Source: Symbiodinium natans
Lineage: Eukaryota > Sar > Dinophyceae > Suessiales > Symbiodiniaceae
DNA length: 17,428 nucleotides
Direction: 5' to 3'
Assembly (NCBI GenBank): GCA_905221605.1
Contig: CAJNDS010001476.1
Coordinates: 1-17,428, forward strand
In this document: positions 1 through 9,569 of the stretch, piece after piece
How the letters are laid out: every line of letters begins with the position of its first letter
Numbering within the stretch: position 1 is the first letter of the stretch
Position numbers and translations under genes: made by a program
The notes under the pieces: model-generated
Database searches by the model: none
The model's input: only the letters and a program-made list of their open reading frames with translations
Told to the model about the DNA's origin: nothing

Positions 1-691
1 AGATGTTTTTTGAGCTTGCCAGAAAGTTGCAATAGTTGGTCTGAAAAAAGGAACCTTGAAATTATTTGTCAAAAAAAGTGAGTCGAAAAAAAAACAGCAC
101 AAGCAAAACCTGACAATCAACAAAAGTCAGACGATCAAAATGTAAAACCATCAAAAACAAGCTCTAACAACAAAACACATGTCAGATGTCCTCCGGTGTT
201 TCGCTCGCTTCGCTCGCACTTATTCACATTGTGGAAAGACACTTTGCCTTTTCAAAACGGTTCGGTTTGGGCGTCGCGCGCAACATGGACGTCTCAGCAG
301 TACAGTTGAACTCGTCTCGTCCTGCAGTTGATTTCTGTCCAAACGGCACTGTCAGAGGCTTTCAAAAACGCTTGTTTCAAGCAATTTCAAATCGCGGACT
401 TGGGAGGTCAAGAGGAGCTTTTCACGGAGAAGACGCGCTTCCTGACCATTGTTCAAAGCACTTCTAAACGATGGAGAGTTGGAAGATTTGCCGGATTCCT
501 TGGCCATTGTTTCAAGCTGCTTTTTTCATCATCTTCAAAGATGTTTGAAAGCCACTGGAACGCACCTCTTTTTGCTTTTCAGCAACCGAATCTGAGCATC
601 GAGGTCGTGCCAGGAAAGGGGGCCTGGGGGTCCTAGTTTAGGGGGTCCATTTGGCCCGCAAAATTAACTACACCCCTCCAGCCCCCCACAG

Positions 692-1583
692 TTGCAGCCA
701 CAACCAGCAGCAACAAGGACAACAATTCACGGGCTGCGAACACACAGACCACCTCCACAAGAGATTCTACTTCAGCTCAACACGACAGCTGTCGTTGCAG
801 GCGTGCTGTCTGTGGACAAAAATGGAGCAGCAATTCCCTGAAATTGGGGGGCCCGAAAACAGGGCCCAAAAAAGCTTCCAAAATTGGACCTACTTGTTGG
901 CAGAAAGAGAGGAGGTCTTTTCATTGTTTAACATGCTTGGGTCCCAAATTATGACCCCAAAATGGGCCCAAAATTGGGACCCCAAAAATGGGTTCAAAAC
1001 TGCTCCTGCAACCACAGCTGCAAATTCCATGGCGCTAAAGCCACCACACACACAGACACACATTTGCAGGACAGAAGAACAAGAATTGCAAAGCTGGTCT
1101 AGCAAAAATTTTGCAGATCTCAAGTTAAAAACCCACTTTGCAGCCACAACCAGCAGCAACAAGGACAACAATTCACGGGCTGCGAACACACAGACCACCT
1201 CCACAAGAGATTCTACTTCAGCTCAACACGACAGCTGTCGTTGCAGGCGTGCTGTCTGTGGACAAAAATGGAGCAGCAATTCCCTGAAATTGGGGGGCCC
1301 GAAAACAGGGCCCAAAAAAGCTTCCAAAATTGGACCTACTTGTTGGCAGAAAGAGAGGAGGTCTTTTCATTGTTTAACATGCTTGGGTCCCAAATTATGA
1401 CCCCAAAATGGGCCCAAAATTGGGACCCCAAAAATGGGTTCAAAACTGCTCCTGCAACCACAGCTGCAAATTCCATCACAAAAGCACACACACACAGAGA
1501 CACACATTTGCAGGACAGAAGAACAAGAATTGCAAAGCTGGTCCGGCAAAAAATTTTTGCAGATCTCAAGTTAAAAACCCACT
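692..1583. repeat. Nested 446-bp tandem duplication inside unit 1
   Basis: The block starting TTGCAGCCACAACCAGCAGC at 692 restarts at 1138, and the second copy runs to about 1583. Units 2-4 have only one copy of this block. The first copy reads CCATGGCGCTAAAGCC before a (CA)5 tract at 1045-1054. The second reads CCATCACAAAAGCAC before a (CA)6 tract at 1485-1496. The halves therefore diverged, or came from different unit variants, after or during the duplication. The junction falls at a short shared TTGCAGCC / TTTGCAGCC microhomology, which suits unequal exchange or slippage. Confidence 0.93.
849..982. repeat. GGGCCC/GGGTCCC hairpin block (unit 1, first copy)
   Basis: The first stem is GGGCCC (849-854), loop GAAAACA, GGGCCC (862-867). 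The second is GGGTCCCAA (939-947) pairing with TTGGGACCC (974-982), with a TGGGCCCA palindrome in its loop. The block recurs at 1295-1428, 3239-3372, 5184-5317 and 7134-7267, with the stem bases unchanged. Conservation across copies may only reflect recent homogenisation. Its role is unknown. Confidence 0.7.
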
Positions 1584-2395
1584 TTGGGGGGCCAGACGTG
1601 CGTTGCCAGAAATTCATGGTTGCAGGCACCCCCAATTCTGGTCCCCAAACTTGCTCCATTTCGTACTTTTGGAGACTGCATCAAGAGAACCAACACACAC
1701 AACACAGAGACACACGATACAGGACAACCGACGACCGCAAGGACCGACGGACCCACAAAACATGCCAAATCACCAACCGAATTGACCAACTGCCAAAAAG
1801 CCAATAATGGACCCAAGGCCGACTGAGGACCAAGACCGATTCAACTCAAACAAGAAACAAACTAGGGAACCCAATCGACCAGAAGCTGAGGGACCACCAC
1901 AACTCACAACAAAAAGGACAAACTGAGCTCAAAGGACTGAATCCAAGCATAACAACTTCGGAATCTGTTGGAACAGATCCGACCAGCAACATCTAAGAAA
2001 CATAAAACAGACAACAAATGCAGAGAGAGAACAGACAGGAGAAAAATCAAAACACAAAAAAAACAACCAACAATCAACAGACCCAAGAACTCCAGGACCC
2101 AAGACCAGATTCTTGGAACCAAGATTGACCAGAAGACAAGAAAGATCCACGCGACTCAAGCCAGCCTCTTCACTCCATCAGCAGCGCTGAATAGGACAAG
2201 GTAAGACTTAGAGTCAGGAGAAAATCAGCACCAAGACCACCAAAAAAGACACAGAAGCAACGACCAATCCAGCAACTCTGTTGAGACACCTTTGGGCTCC
2301 ATCTGGACTTAAAATGGTGCAAGACACCCTTTAGTGTTGAGACGCCCCTTGGTTCAAAAAGTCGGATTTGCAGAGAGATCCCAAGAAATTTCTGC

Positions 2396-4339
2396 AGATG
2401 TTTTTTGAGCTTTCCAGAAAGTTGCAATAATTGGTCTGAAAAAAAAACCTTAATTATTTCGCAAAAAAAAAGTAAATTGAAAAAAAAAACAGCACAAGCC
2501 TGACAATCAATAAAGGTGAGACGATCAAAATGTAAAAAACCATCAAAAAACAAGCTCTGACAACAAAACACAATCAGATGTACTCCGGTGTTTCGCTCGC
2601 TTCGCTCGCACTTATTCACATTGTAGAAAGACACTTTGCCTTTTCAAAACGGTTCGGTTTGGGCGTCGCGCGCAACATGGACGTCTCAGCAGTACAGTTG
2701 AACTCGTCTCGTCCTGCAGTTGATTTCTGTCCAAACGGCACTGTCAGATGCTTTCAAAAACGCTTGTTTCAAGCAATTTAAAATCGCGGACTTGGAAGGT
2801 CAAGAGGAGCTTTTCACGGAGAAGACGCGCTTCCTGACCATTGTTCAAAGCACTTCTAACCGATGGAGCGTTGGAAGATTTGCCGGATTCCTTGGCCATT
2901 GTTTCAAGCTGCTTTTTTCATCATCTTCAAAGGTTTGAAAGCCACTGCAACGCACCTCTTTTTGCTTTTCAGCAACCGAATCTGAGCATCGAGGTCGTGC
3001 CAGGAAAGGGGGCCTGGGGGTCCTAGTTTAGGGGGTCCATTTGGCCCGCAAAATTAACTACACCCCTCCAGCCGCCCACAGTTGCAGCCGCAACCAGCAG
3101 CAACAAGGACAACAATTCACGGGCTGCGAACACACAGACCACCTCCACAAGAGATTCTACTTCAGCTCAACACGACAGCTGTCGTTGCAGGCGTGCTGTC
3201 TGTGGACAAAAATGGAGCAGCAATTCCCTAAAATTGGGGGGCCCGAAAACAGGGCCCAAAAAAGCTTCCAAAATTGGACCTACTTGTTGGCAGAAAGAGA
3301 GGAGGTCTTTTCATTGTTTTACACGCTTGGGTCCCAAATTATGACCCCAAAATGGGCCCAAAATTGGGACCCAAAAATGGGTTCAAAACTGCTCCTGCAA
3401 CCGCTAAAGCCACCACAAAAGCACACACACACACACACACAGACACACATTTGCAGGACAGAAGAACAAGAATTGCAAAGCTGGTCCGGCAAAAAATTTT
3501 TTGCAGATCTCAAATTAAAAACCCACTTTGGGGGGCCAGACGTGCGTTGCCAGAAATTCATGGTTGCAGGCACCCCCAATTCTGGTCCCCAAACTTGCTC
3601 CATTTCGTACTTTTGGAGACTGCATCAAGAGAACCAACACACACAACACAGAGACACACGATACAGGACAACCGACGACCGCAAGGACCGACGGACCCAC
3701 AAAACATGCCAAATCACCAACCGAATTGACCAACTGCCAAAAAGCCAATAATGGACCCAAGGCCGACTGAGGACCAAGACCGATTCAACTCAAACAAGAA
3801 ACAAACTAGGGAACCCAATCGACCAGAAGCTGAGGGACCACCACAACTCACAACAAAAAGGACAAACTGAGCTCAAAGGACTGAATCCAAGCATAACAAC
3901 TTCGGAATCTGTTGGAACAGATCCGACCAGCAACATCTAAGAAACATAAAACAGACAACAAATGCAGAGAGAGAACAGACAGGAGAAAAATCAAAACACA
4001 AAAAAAACAACCAACAATCAACAGACCCAAGAACTCCAGGACCCAAGACCAGATTCTTGGAACCAAGATTGACCAGAAGACAAGAAAGATCCACGCGACT
4101 CAAGCCAGCCTCTTCACTCCATCAGCAGCGCTGAATAGGACAAGGTAAGACTTAGAGTCAGGAGAAAATCAGCACCAAGACCACCAAAAAAGACACAGAA
4201 GCAACGACCAATCCAGCAACTCTGTTGAGACACCTTTGGGCTCCATCTGGACTTAAAATGGTGCAAGACACCCTTTAGTGTTGAGACGCCCCTTGGTTCA
4301 AAAAGTCGGATTTGCAGAGAGATCCCAAGAAATTTCTGC
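2396..4339. repeat. Satellite unit 2 (haplotype B, 1944 bp)
   Basis: This is a canonical-length unit with haplotype B markers: CTGAAAAAAAAACCTT, GCACAAGCCTGACAATC, CAATTTAAAATCGCGG and CTTCAAAGGTTTGAAAGCC. It shares TGCATCAAGAGAACC with unit 1, while units 3 and 4 have TGCATTAAGAGAACC. The A-to-B change CAATTTC to CAATTTA creates a TAA stop in one open frame, which argues against that frame being a gene. Confidence 0.95.
3422..3441. repeat. (CA)10 microsatellite, unit 2
   Basis: This is a pure dinucleotide run after AAAAG, at the same place in every full unit. Its length change shifts the reading frame of the overlapping open frames on both strands, which is one reason those frames are not called as genes. 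Confidence 0.95.
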
Positions 4340-6284
4340 AGATGTTTTTTGAGCTTTCCAGAAAGTTGCAATAATTGGTCTGAAAAAAAAACCTTAATTA
4401 TTTCGCAAAAAAAAAAGTAAATTGAAAAAAAAAACAGCACAAGCCTGACAATCAATAAAGGTGAGACGATCAAAATGTAAAAAACCATCAAAAAACAAGC
4501 TCTGACAACAAAACACAATCAGATGTACTCCGGTGTTTTGCTCGCTTCGCTCGCACTTATTCACATTGTAGAAAGACACTTTGCCTTTTCAAAACGGTTC
4601 GGTTTGGGCGTCGCGCGCAACATGGACGTCTCAGCAGTACAGTTGAACTCGTCTCGTCCTGCAGTTGATTTCTGTCCAAACGGCACTGTCAGAGGCTTTC
4701 AAAAACGCTTGTTTCAAGCAATTTAAAATCGCGGACTTGGAAGGTCAAGAGGAGCTTTTCACGGAGAAGACGCGCTTCCTGACCATTGTTCAAAGCACTT
4801 CTAACCGATGGAGCGTTGGAAGATTTGCCGGATTCCTTGGCCATTGTTTCAAGCTGCTTTTTTCATCATCTTCAAAGGTTTGAAAGCCACTGCAACGCAC
4901 CTCTTTTTGCTTTTCAGCAACCGAATCTGAGCATCGAGGTCGTGCCAGGAAAGGGGGCCTGGGGGTCCTAGTTTAGGGGGTCCATTTGGCCCGCAAAATT
5001 AACTACACCCCTCCAGCCCCCCACAGTTGCAGCCGCAACCAGCAGCAACAAGGACAACAATTCACGGGCTGCGAACACACAGACCACCTCCACAAGAGAT
5101 TCTACTTCAGCTCAACACGACAGCTGTCGTTGCAGGCGTGCTGTCTGTGGACAAAAATGGAGCAGCAATTCCCTAAAATTGGGGGGCCCGAAAACAGGGC
5201 CCAAAAAAGCTTCCAAAATTGGACCTACTTGTTGGCAGAAAGAGAGGAGGTCTTTTCATTGTTTTACACGCTTGGGTCCCAAATTATGACCCCAAAATGG
5301 GCCCAAAATTGGGACCCAAAAATGGGTTCAAAACTGCTCCTGCAACCGCTAAAGCCACCACAAAAGCACACACACACACACACACAGACACACATTTGCA
5401 GGACAGAAGAACAAGAATTGCAAAGCTGGTCCGGCAAAAAATTTTTTGCAGATCTCAAATTAAAAACCCACTTTGGGGGGCCAGACGTGCGTTGCCAGAA
5501 ATTCATGGTTGCAGGCACCCCCAATTCTGGTCCCCAAACTTGCTCCATTTCGTACTTTTGGAGACTGCATTAAGAGAACCAACACACACAACACAGAGAC
5601 ACACGATACAGGACAACCGACGACCGCAAGGACCGACGGACCCACAAAACATGCCAAATCACCAACCGAATTGACCAACTGCCAAAAAGCCAATAATGGA
5701 CCCAAGGCCGACTGAGGACCAAGACCGATTCAACTCAAACAAGAAACAAACTAGGGAACCCAATCGACCAGAAGCTGAGGGACCACCACAACTCACAACA
5801 AAAAGGACAAACTGAGCTCAAAGGACTGAATCCAAGCATAACAACTTCGGAATCTGTTGGAACAGATCCGACCAGCAACATCTAAGAAACATAAAACAGA
5901 CAACAAATGCAGAGAGAGAACAGACAGGAGAAAAATCAAAACACAAAAAAAACAACCAACAATCAACAGACCCAAGAACTCCAGGACCCAAGACCAGATT
6001 CTTGGAACCAAGATTGACCAGAAGACAAGAAAGATCCACGCGACTCAAGCCAGCCTCTTCACTCCATCAGCAGCGCTGAATAGGACAAGGTAAGACTTAG
6101 AGTCAGGAGAAAATCAGCACCAAGACCACCAAAAAAGACACAGAAGCAACGACCAATCCAGCAACTCTGTTGAGACACCTTTGGGCTCCATCTGGACTTA
6201 AAATGGTGCAAGACACCCTTTAGTGTTGAGACGCCCCTTGGTTCAAAAAGTCGGATTTGCAGAGAGATCCCAAGAAATTTCTGC
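4340..6284. repeat. Satellite unit 3 (haplotype B, 1945 bp)
   Basis: This is the closest relative of unit 2 in its first ~560 bp. It also has GTTTTGCTCGC near 4535 (GTTTCGCTCGC in units 1, 2 and 4), a change it shares with the truncated unit 5. In its second half it shares TGCATTAAGAGAACC with unit 4, so different parts of the unit give different closest relatives. Confidence 0.95.
5367..5386. repeat. (CA)10 microsatellite, unit 3
   Basis: It has the same position and length as in unit 2, consistent with the close similarity of these two neighbouring copies. Confidence 0.95.
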
Positions 6285-8226
6285 AGATGTTTTTTGAGCT
6301 TTCCAGAAAGTTGCAATAATTGGTCTGAAAAAAGGAACCTTAATTATTTCGCAAAAAAAGTAAATTGAAAAAAAAACAGCACAAGCAAAACCTGACAATC
6401 AACAAAAGTGAGACGATCAAAATGTAAAACCATCAAAAACAAGCTCTGACAACAAAACACATGTCAGATGTACTCCGGTGTTTCGCTCGCTTCGCTCGCA
6501 CTTATTCACATTGTGGAAGAAAGACACTTTGCCTTTTCAAAACGGTTCGGTTTGGGCGTCGCGCGCAACATGCACGTCTCAGCAGTACAGTTGAACTCGT
6601 CTCGTCCTGCAGTTGATTTCTATCCAAACGCCACTGTCAGAGGCTTTCAAAAACGCTTGTTTCAAGCAATTTCAAATCGCGGACTTGGGAGGTCAAGAGG
6701 AGCTTTTCACGGAGAAGACGCGCTTCCTGACCATTGTTCAAAGCACTTCTAAACGATGGAGTGTTGGAAGATTTGCCGGATTCCTTGGCCATTGCTTCAA
6801 GCTGCTTTTTTCATCATCTTCAAAGATGTTTGAAAGCCACTGGAACGCACCTCTTTTTGCTTTTCAGCAACCGAATCTGAGCATCGAGGTCGTGCCAGGA
6901 AAGGGGGCCTGGGGGTCCTAGTTTAGGGGGTCCATTTGGCCCGCAAAATTAACTACACCCCTCCAGCGCCCCACAGTTGCAGCCGCAACCAGCAGCAACA
7001 AGGACAACAATTCACGGGCTGCGAACACACAGACCACCTCCACAAGAGATTCTACTTCAGCTCAACACGACAGCTGTCGTTGCAGGCGTGCTGTCTGTGG
7101 ACAAAAATGGAGCAGCAATTCCCTAAAATTGGGGGGCCCGAAAACAGGGCCCAAAAAAGCTTCCAAAATTGGACCTACTTGTTGGCAGAAAGAGAGGAGG
7201 TCTTTTCATTGTTTTACACGCTTGGGTCCCAAATTATGACCCCAAAATGGGCCCAAAATTGGGACCCAAAAATGGGTTCAAAACTGCTCCTGCAACCGCT
7301 AAAGCCACCACAAAAGCACACACACACACACAGACACACATTTGCAGGACAGAAGAACAAGAATTGCAAAGCTGGTCCGGCAAAAAATTTTTTGCAGATC
7401 TCAAATTAAAAACCCACTTTGGGGGGCCAGACGTGCGTTGCCAGAAATTCATGGTTGCAGGCACCCCCAATTCTGGTCCCCAAACTTGCTCCATTTCGTA
7501 CTTTTGGAGACTGCATTAAGAGAACCAACACACACAACACAGAGACACACGATACAGGACAACCGACGACCGCAAGGACCGACGGACCCACAAAACATGC
7601 CAAATCACCAACCGAATTGACCAACTGCCAAAAAGCCAATAATGGACCCAAGGCCGACTGAGGACCAAGACCGATTCAACTCAAACAAGAAACAAACTAG
7701 GGAACCCAATCGACCAGAAGCTGAGGGACCACCACAACTCACAACAAAAAGGACAAACTGAGCTCAAAGGACTGAATCCAAGCATAACAACTTCGGAATC
7801 TGTTGGAACAGATCCGACCAGCAACATCTAAGAAACATAAAACAGACAACAAATGCAGAGAGAGAACAGACAGGAGAAAAATCAAAACACAAAAAAAACA
7901 ACCAACAATCAACAGACCCAAGAACTCCAGGACCCAAGACCAGATTCTTGGAACCAAGATTGACCAGAAGACAAGATCCACGCGACTCAAGCCAGCCTCT
8001 TCACTCCATCAGCAGCGCTGAATAGGACAAGGTAAGACTTAGAGTCAGGAGAAAATCAGCACCAAGACCACCAAAAAAGACACAGAAGCAACGACCAATC
8101 CAGCAACTCTGTTGAGACACCTTTGGGCTCCATCTGGACTTAAAATGGTGCAAGACACCCTTTAGTGTTGAGACGCCCCTTGGTTCAAAAAGTCGGATTT
8201 GCAGAGAGATCCCAAGAAATTTCTGC
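6285..8226. repeat. Satellite unit 4 (haplotype A front, 1942 bp)
   Basis: The first ~560 bp match unit 1 (GAAAAAAGGAACCTT, CACATGTCAGATG, CAATTTCAAATCGCGG, CTTCAAAGATGTTTG). The second half matches unit 3, including TGCATTAAGAGAACC. Private differences are a 3-bp insertion (GTGGAAGAAAGACAC near 6512), a 4-bp loss (AAGACAAGATCCACGCG near 7970) and a shorter CA tract. It reads as a mosaic unit. Confidence 0.95.
7317..7332. repeat. (CA)8 microsatellite, unit 4
   Basis: It is two repeats shorter than in units 2 and 3. The duplicated halves of unit 1 have (CA)5 and (CA)6 at the corresponding place. Confidence 0.95.
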
Positions 8227-8899
8227 AGATGTTTTTTGAGCTTTCCAGAAAGTTGCAATAATTGGTCTGAAAAAAAAACCTTAATTATTTCGCAAAAAAA
8301 AAGTAAATTGAAAAAAAAACAGCACAAGCCTGACAATCAATAAAGGTGAGACGATCAAAATATAAAAAACCATCAAAAAACAAGCTCTGACAACAAAACA
8401 CAATCAGATGTACTCCGGTGTTTTGCTCGCTTCGCTCGCACTTATTCACATTGTAGAAAGACACTTTGCCTTTTCAAAACGGTTCGGTTTGGGCGTCGCG
8501 CGCAACATGGACGTCTCAGCAGTAGAGTTGAACTCGTCTCGTCCTGCAGTTGATTTCTGTCCAAACGGCACTGTCAGAGGCTTTCAAAAACGCTTGTTTC
8601 AAGCAATTTAAAATCGCGGACTTGGAAGGTCAAGAGGAGCTTTTCACGGAGAAGACGCGCTTCCTGACCATTGTTCAAAGCACTTCTAACCGATGGAGCG
8701 TTGGAAGATTTGCCGGATTCCTTGGCCATTGTTTCAAGCTGCTTTTTTCATCATCTTCAAAGGTTTGAAAGCCACTGCAACGCACCTCTTTTTGCTTTTC
8801 AGCAACCGAATCTGAGCATCGAGGTCGTGCCAGGAAAGGGGGCCTGGGGGTCCTAGTTTAGGGGGTCCATTTGGCCCGCAAAATTAACTACACCCCTCC
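8227..8899. repeat. Truncated satellite unit 5 (haplotype B, ~673 bp)
   Basis: The unit follows haplotype B up to CTACACCCCTCC, then diverges. The other units continue with AGCC...CACAGTTGCAGCC, whereas this one continues GCCCACAGCCGCCGGGACACG. It shares GTTTTGCTCGC with unit 3 and has a private AGTAGAG (AGTACAG elsewhere). About two thirds of a unit is missing, so this is the array edge. Confidence 0.93.
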
Positions 8900-9078
8900 G
8901 CCCACAGCCGCCGGGACACGTTGACCTGAAGATCCGGAATACGCTTTTCCGTCTTAGGAAACCTTAACACGATGGGCAGACCAGCTGCGCGCCCAGAAAG
9001 CCCCTTTTTGCTGAGCTTCGAATGCCAACAACAGGGTAATCCGGATCGTTGTAACATAGCATCGCAGGGAACCGCGCA

Positions 9079-9569
9079 TTACCAACGCTTGGGATATCTG
9101 GCAAAGAACAGATCAGCGACATACTGCGCAGTGGTAAGGAAGCCGTAACCGACGAATAGATTCCATAAGGGAAGTCCTATCGGCTGTGGGGCTTTGCTGC
9201 CTAGCATCGCTTCCACATCCAGGTATTGCAGCGCCCCAGAGAACTTAAGGCAAATCGGTATGATCGGGTTATAGATTTGCAGGTAAGCCGCAGGGAAAGT
9301 TTCGATAAAAAAGATTGTCAGCGACGTCCAACAAGGAATTTTGGGTCAGCTAACCTGCTTGGCAGGCTTTGTAACAGCTTCTCATAGGTACGGTAGGCGC
9401 GTAGCTGCAGCTTATGCGTGGTCAGATGGGTTGAATCGCGGAGGTTCTTGGCTTTACAGTCGGTCCGAAGTGCTGTCCCTTTTCAAGGGCCTGCCATAAA
9501 AGCCCACTTACGGACTGGTCATCTCCCTGTTCAAGCAGCCCTTCCTGTCTGGTCGGCTCGCCCTGAGTT
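9079..9569 (-). pseudogene. Unrecognised frameshifted coding relic
   Basis: Two minus-strand frames abut. The first is open from 9569 to a TGA at 9318-9320 and includes LLWQALEKGTALRTDCKAKN and HKLQLRAYRTYEKLLQSLPS. The second continues from about 9324 to a TAA at 9079-9081 and includes FIETFPAAYLQIYNPIIPIC, FSGALQYLDVEAML and QYVADLFFARYPKRW. The amino-acid mix looks like a real protein, with a moderately hydrophobic stretch (LPLWNLFVGYGFL) near the end. A shift of one frame near 9322 joins the two. Upstream the same frame runs through a TAA at 9570-9572, so decay rather than an intron seems likelier. I do not recognise the family. It could be the C-terminal part of the helicase-like relic immediately upstream on the same strand, or an independent gene. 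Array DNA ends about 180 bp downstream. Confidence 0.5.

Larger units (their letters stand above)
1..2395. repeat. Satellite unit 1 (haplotype A, expanded to 2395 bp)
   Basis: This is the longest copy, because it contains a nested 446-bp tandem duplication. It carries the haplotype A markers: GAAAAAAGGAACCTT near 43, CACATGTCAGATG near 176, CAATTTCAAATCGCGG near 382 and CTTCAAAGATGTTTG near 534. It also has an extra segment (CAGCTGCAAATTCCAT) before the CA repeat in both duplicated halves, which is absent from units 2-4. Phase is set arbitrarily at the window start. Confidence 0.93.
1..8899. repeat. ~1.94-kb tandem satellite array (4 units + partial fifth)
   Basis: The landmark TTTGGCCCGCAAAATTAACT recurs near 650, 3040, 4985, 6935 and 8870, and the landmark AGATGTTTTTTGAGCTT recurs at 1, 2396, 4340, 6285 and 8227. 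This gives unit lengths of about 1944, 1945 and 1942 bp, with a longer first unit of 2395 bp. All copies are head to tail and nearly identical by eye. The unit is AT-rich with poly-A tracts, a CGCTCGCTTCGCTCGCAC block, a G-run block, hairpins, a CA microsatellite and a long A+C-rich stretch. The many open frames within it (up to about 250 codons) change frame, length and stop position between copies. The few coding-frame differences I compared are mostly amino-acid changing, so I regard the unit as non-coding satellite or spacer DNA. The array is open at the left window edge. Confidence 0.97.

Noticed and set aside
328-636. 102-codon open frame seen in units 1 and 4
   Set aside because: Units 2, 3 and 5 truncate it to 72 codons, and the differences I compared are mostly amino-acid changing, so there is no sign of selection.
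618-645. G-quadruplex in the satellite G-run block
   Set aside because: There are only three separate G5 runs within reach, so the usual four-run pattern is not met.
651-1400. 249-codon plus-strand open frame in satellite unit 1, with 157-236 codon counterparts in units 2-4
   Set aside because: It starts at TTG, its C-terminal part differs in frame in each copy because of the CA tract and the nested duplication, and it has no recognisable motif.
3319-3603. Minus-strand cysteine/valine-rich open frame in each unit
   Set aside because: The CVCVCV run is just the translated CA microsatellite; downstream residues change frame when the tract length changes.
1-8899. Array of transcribed RNA genes (5S rRNA, spliced leader, snRNA or tRNA)
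   Set aside because: I looked for a spliced-leader core (GTAGCCATTTTGGCTCAAG), a U6-like start and tRNA A/B boxes on both strands and saw none.
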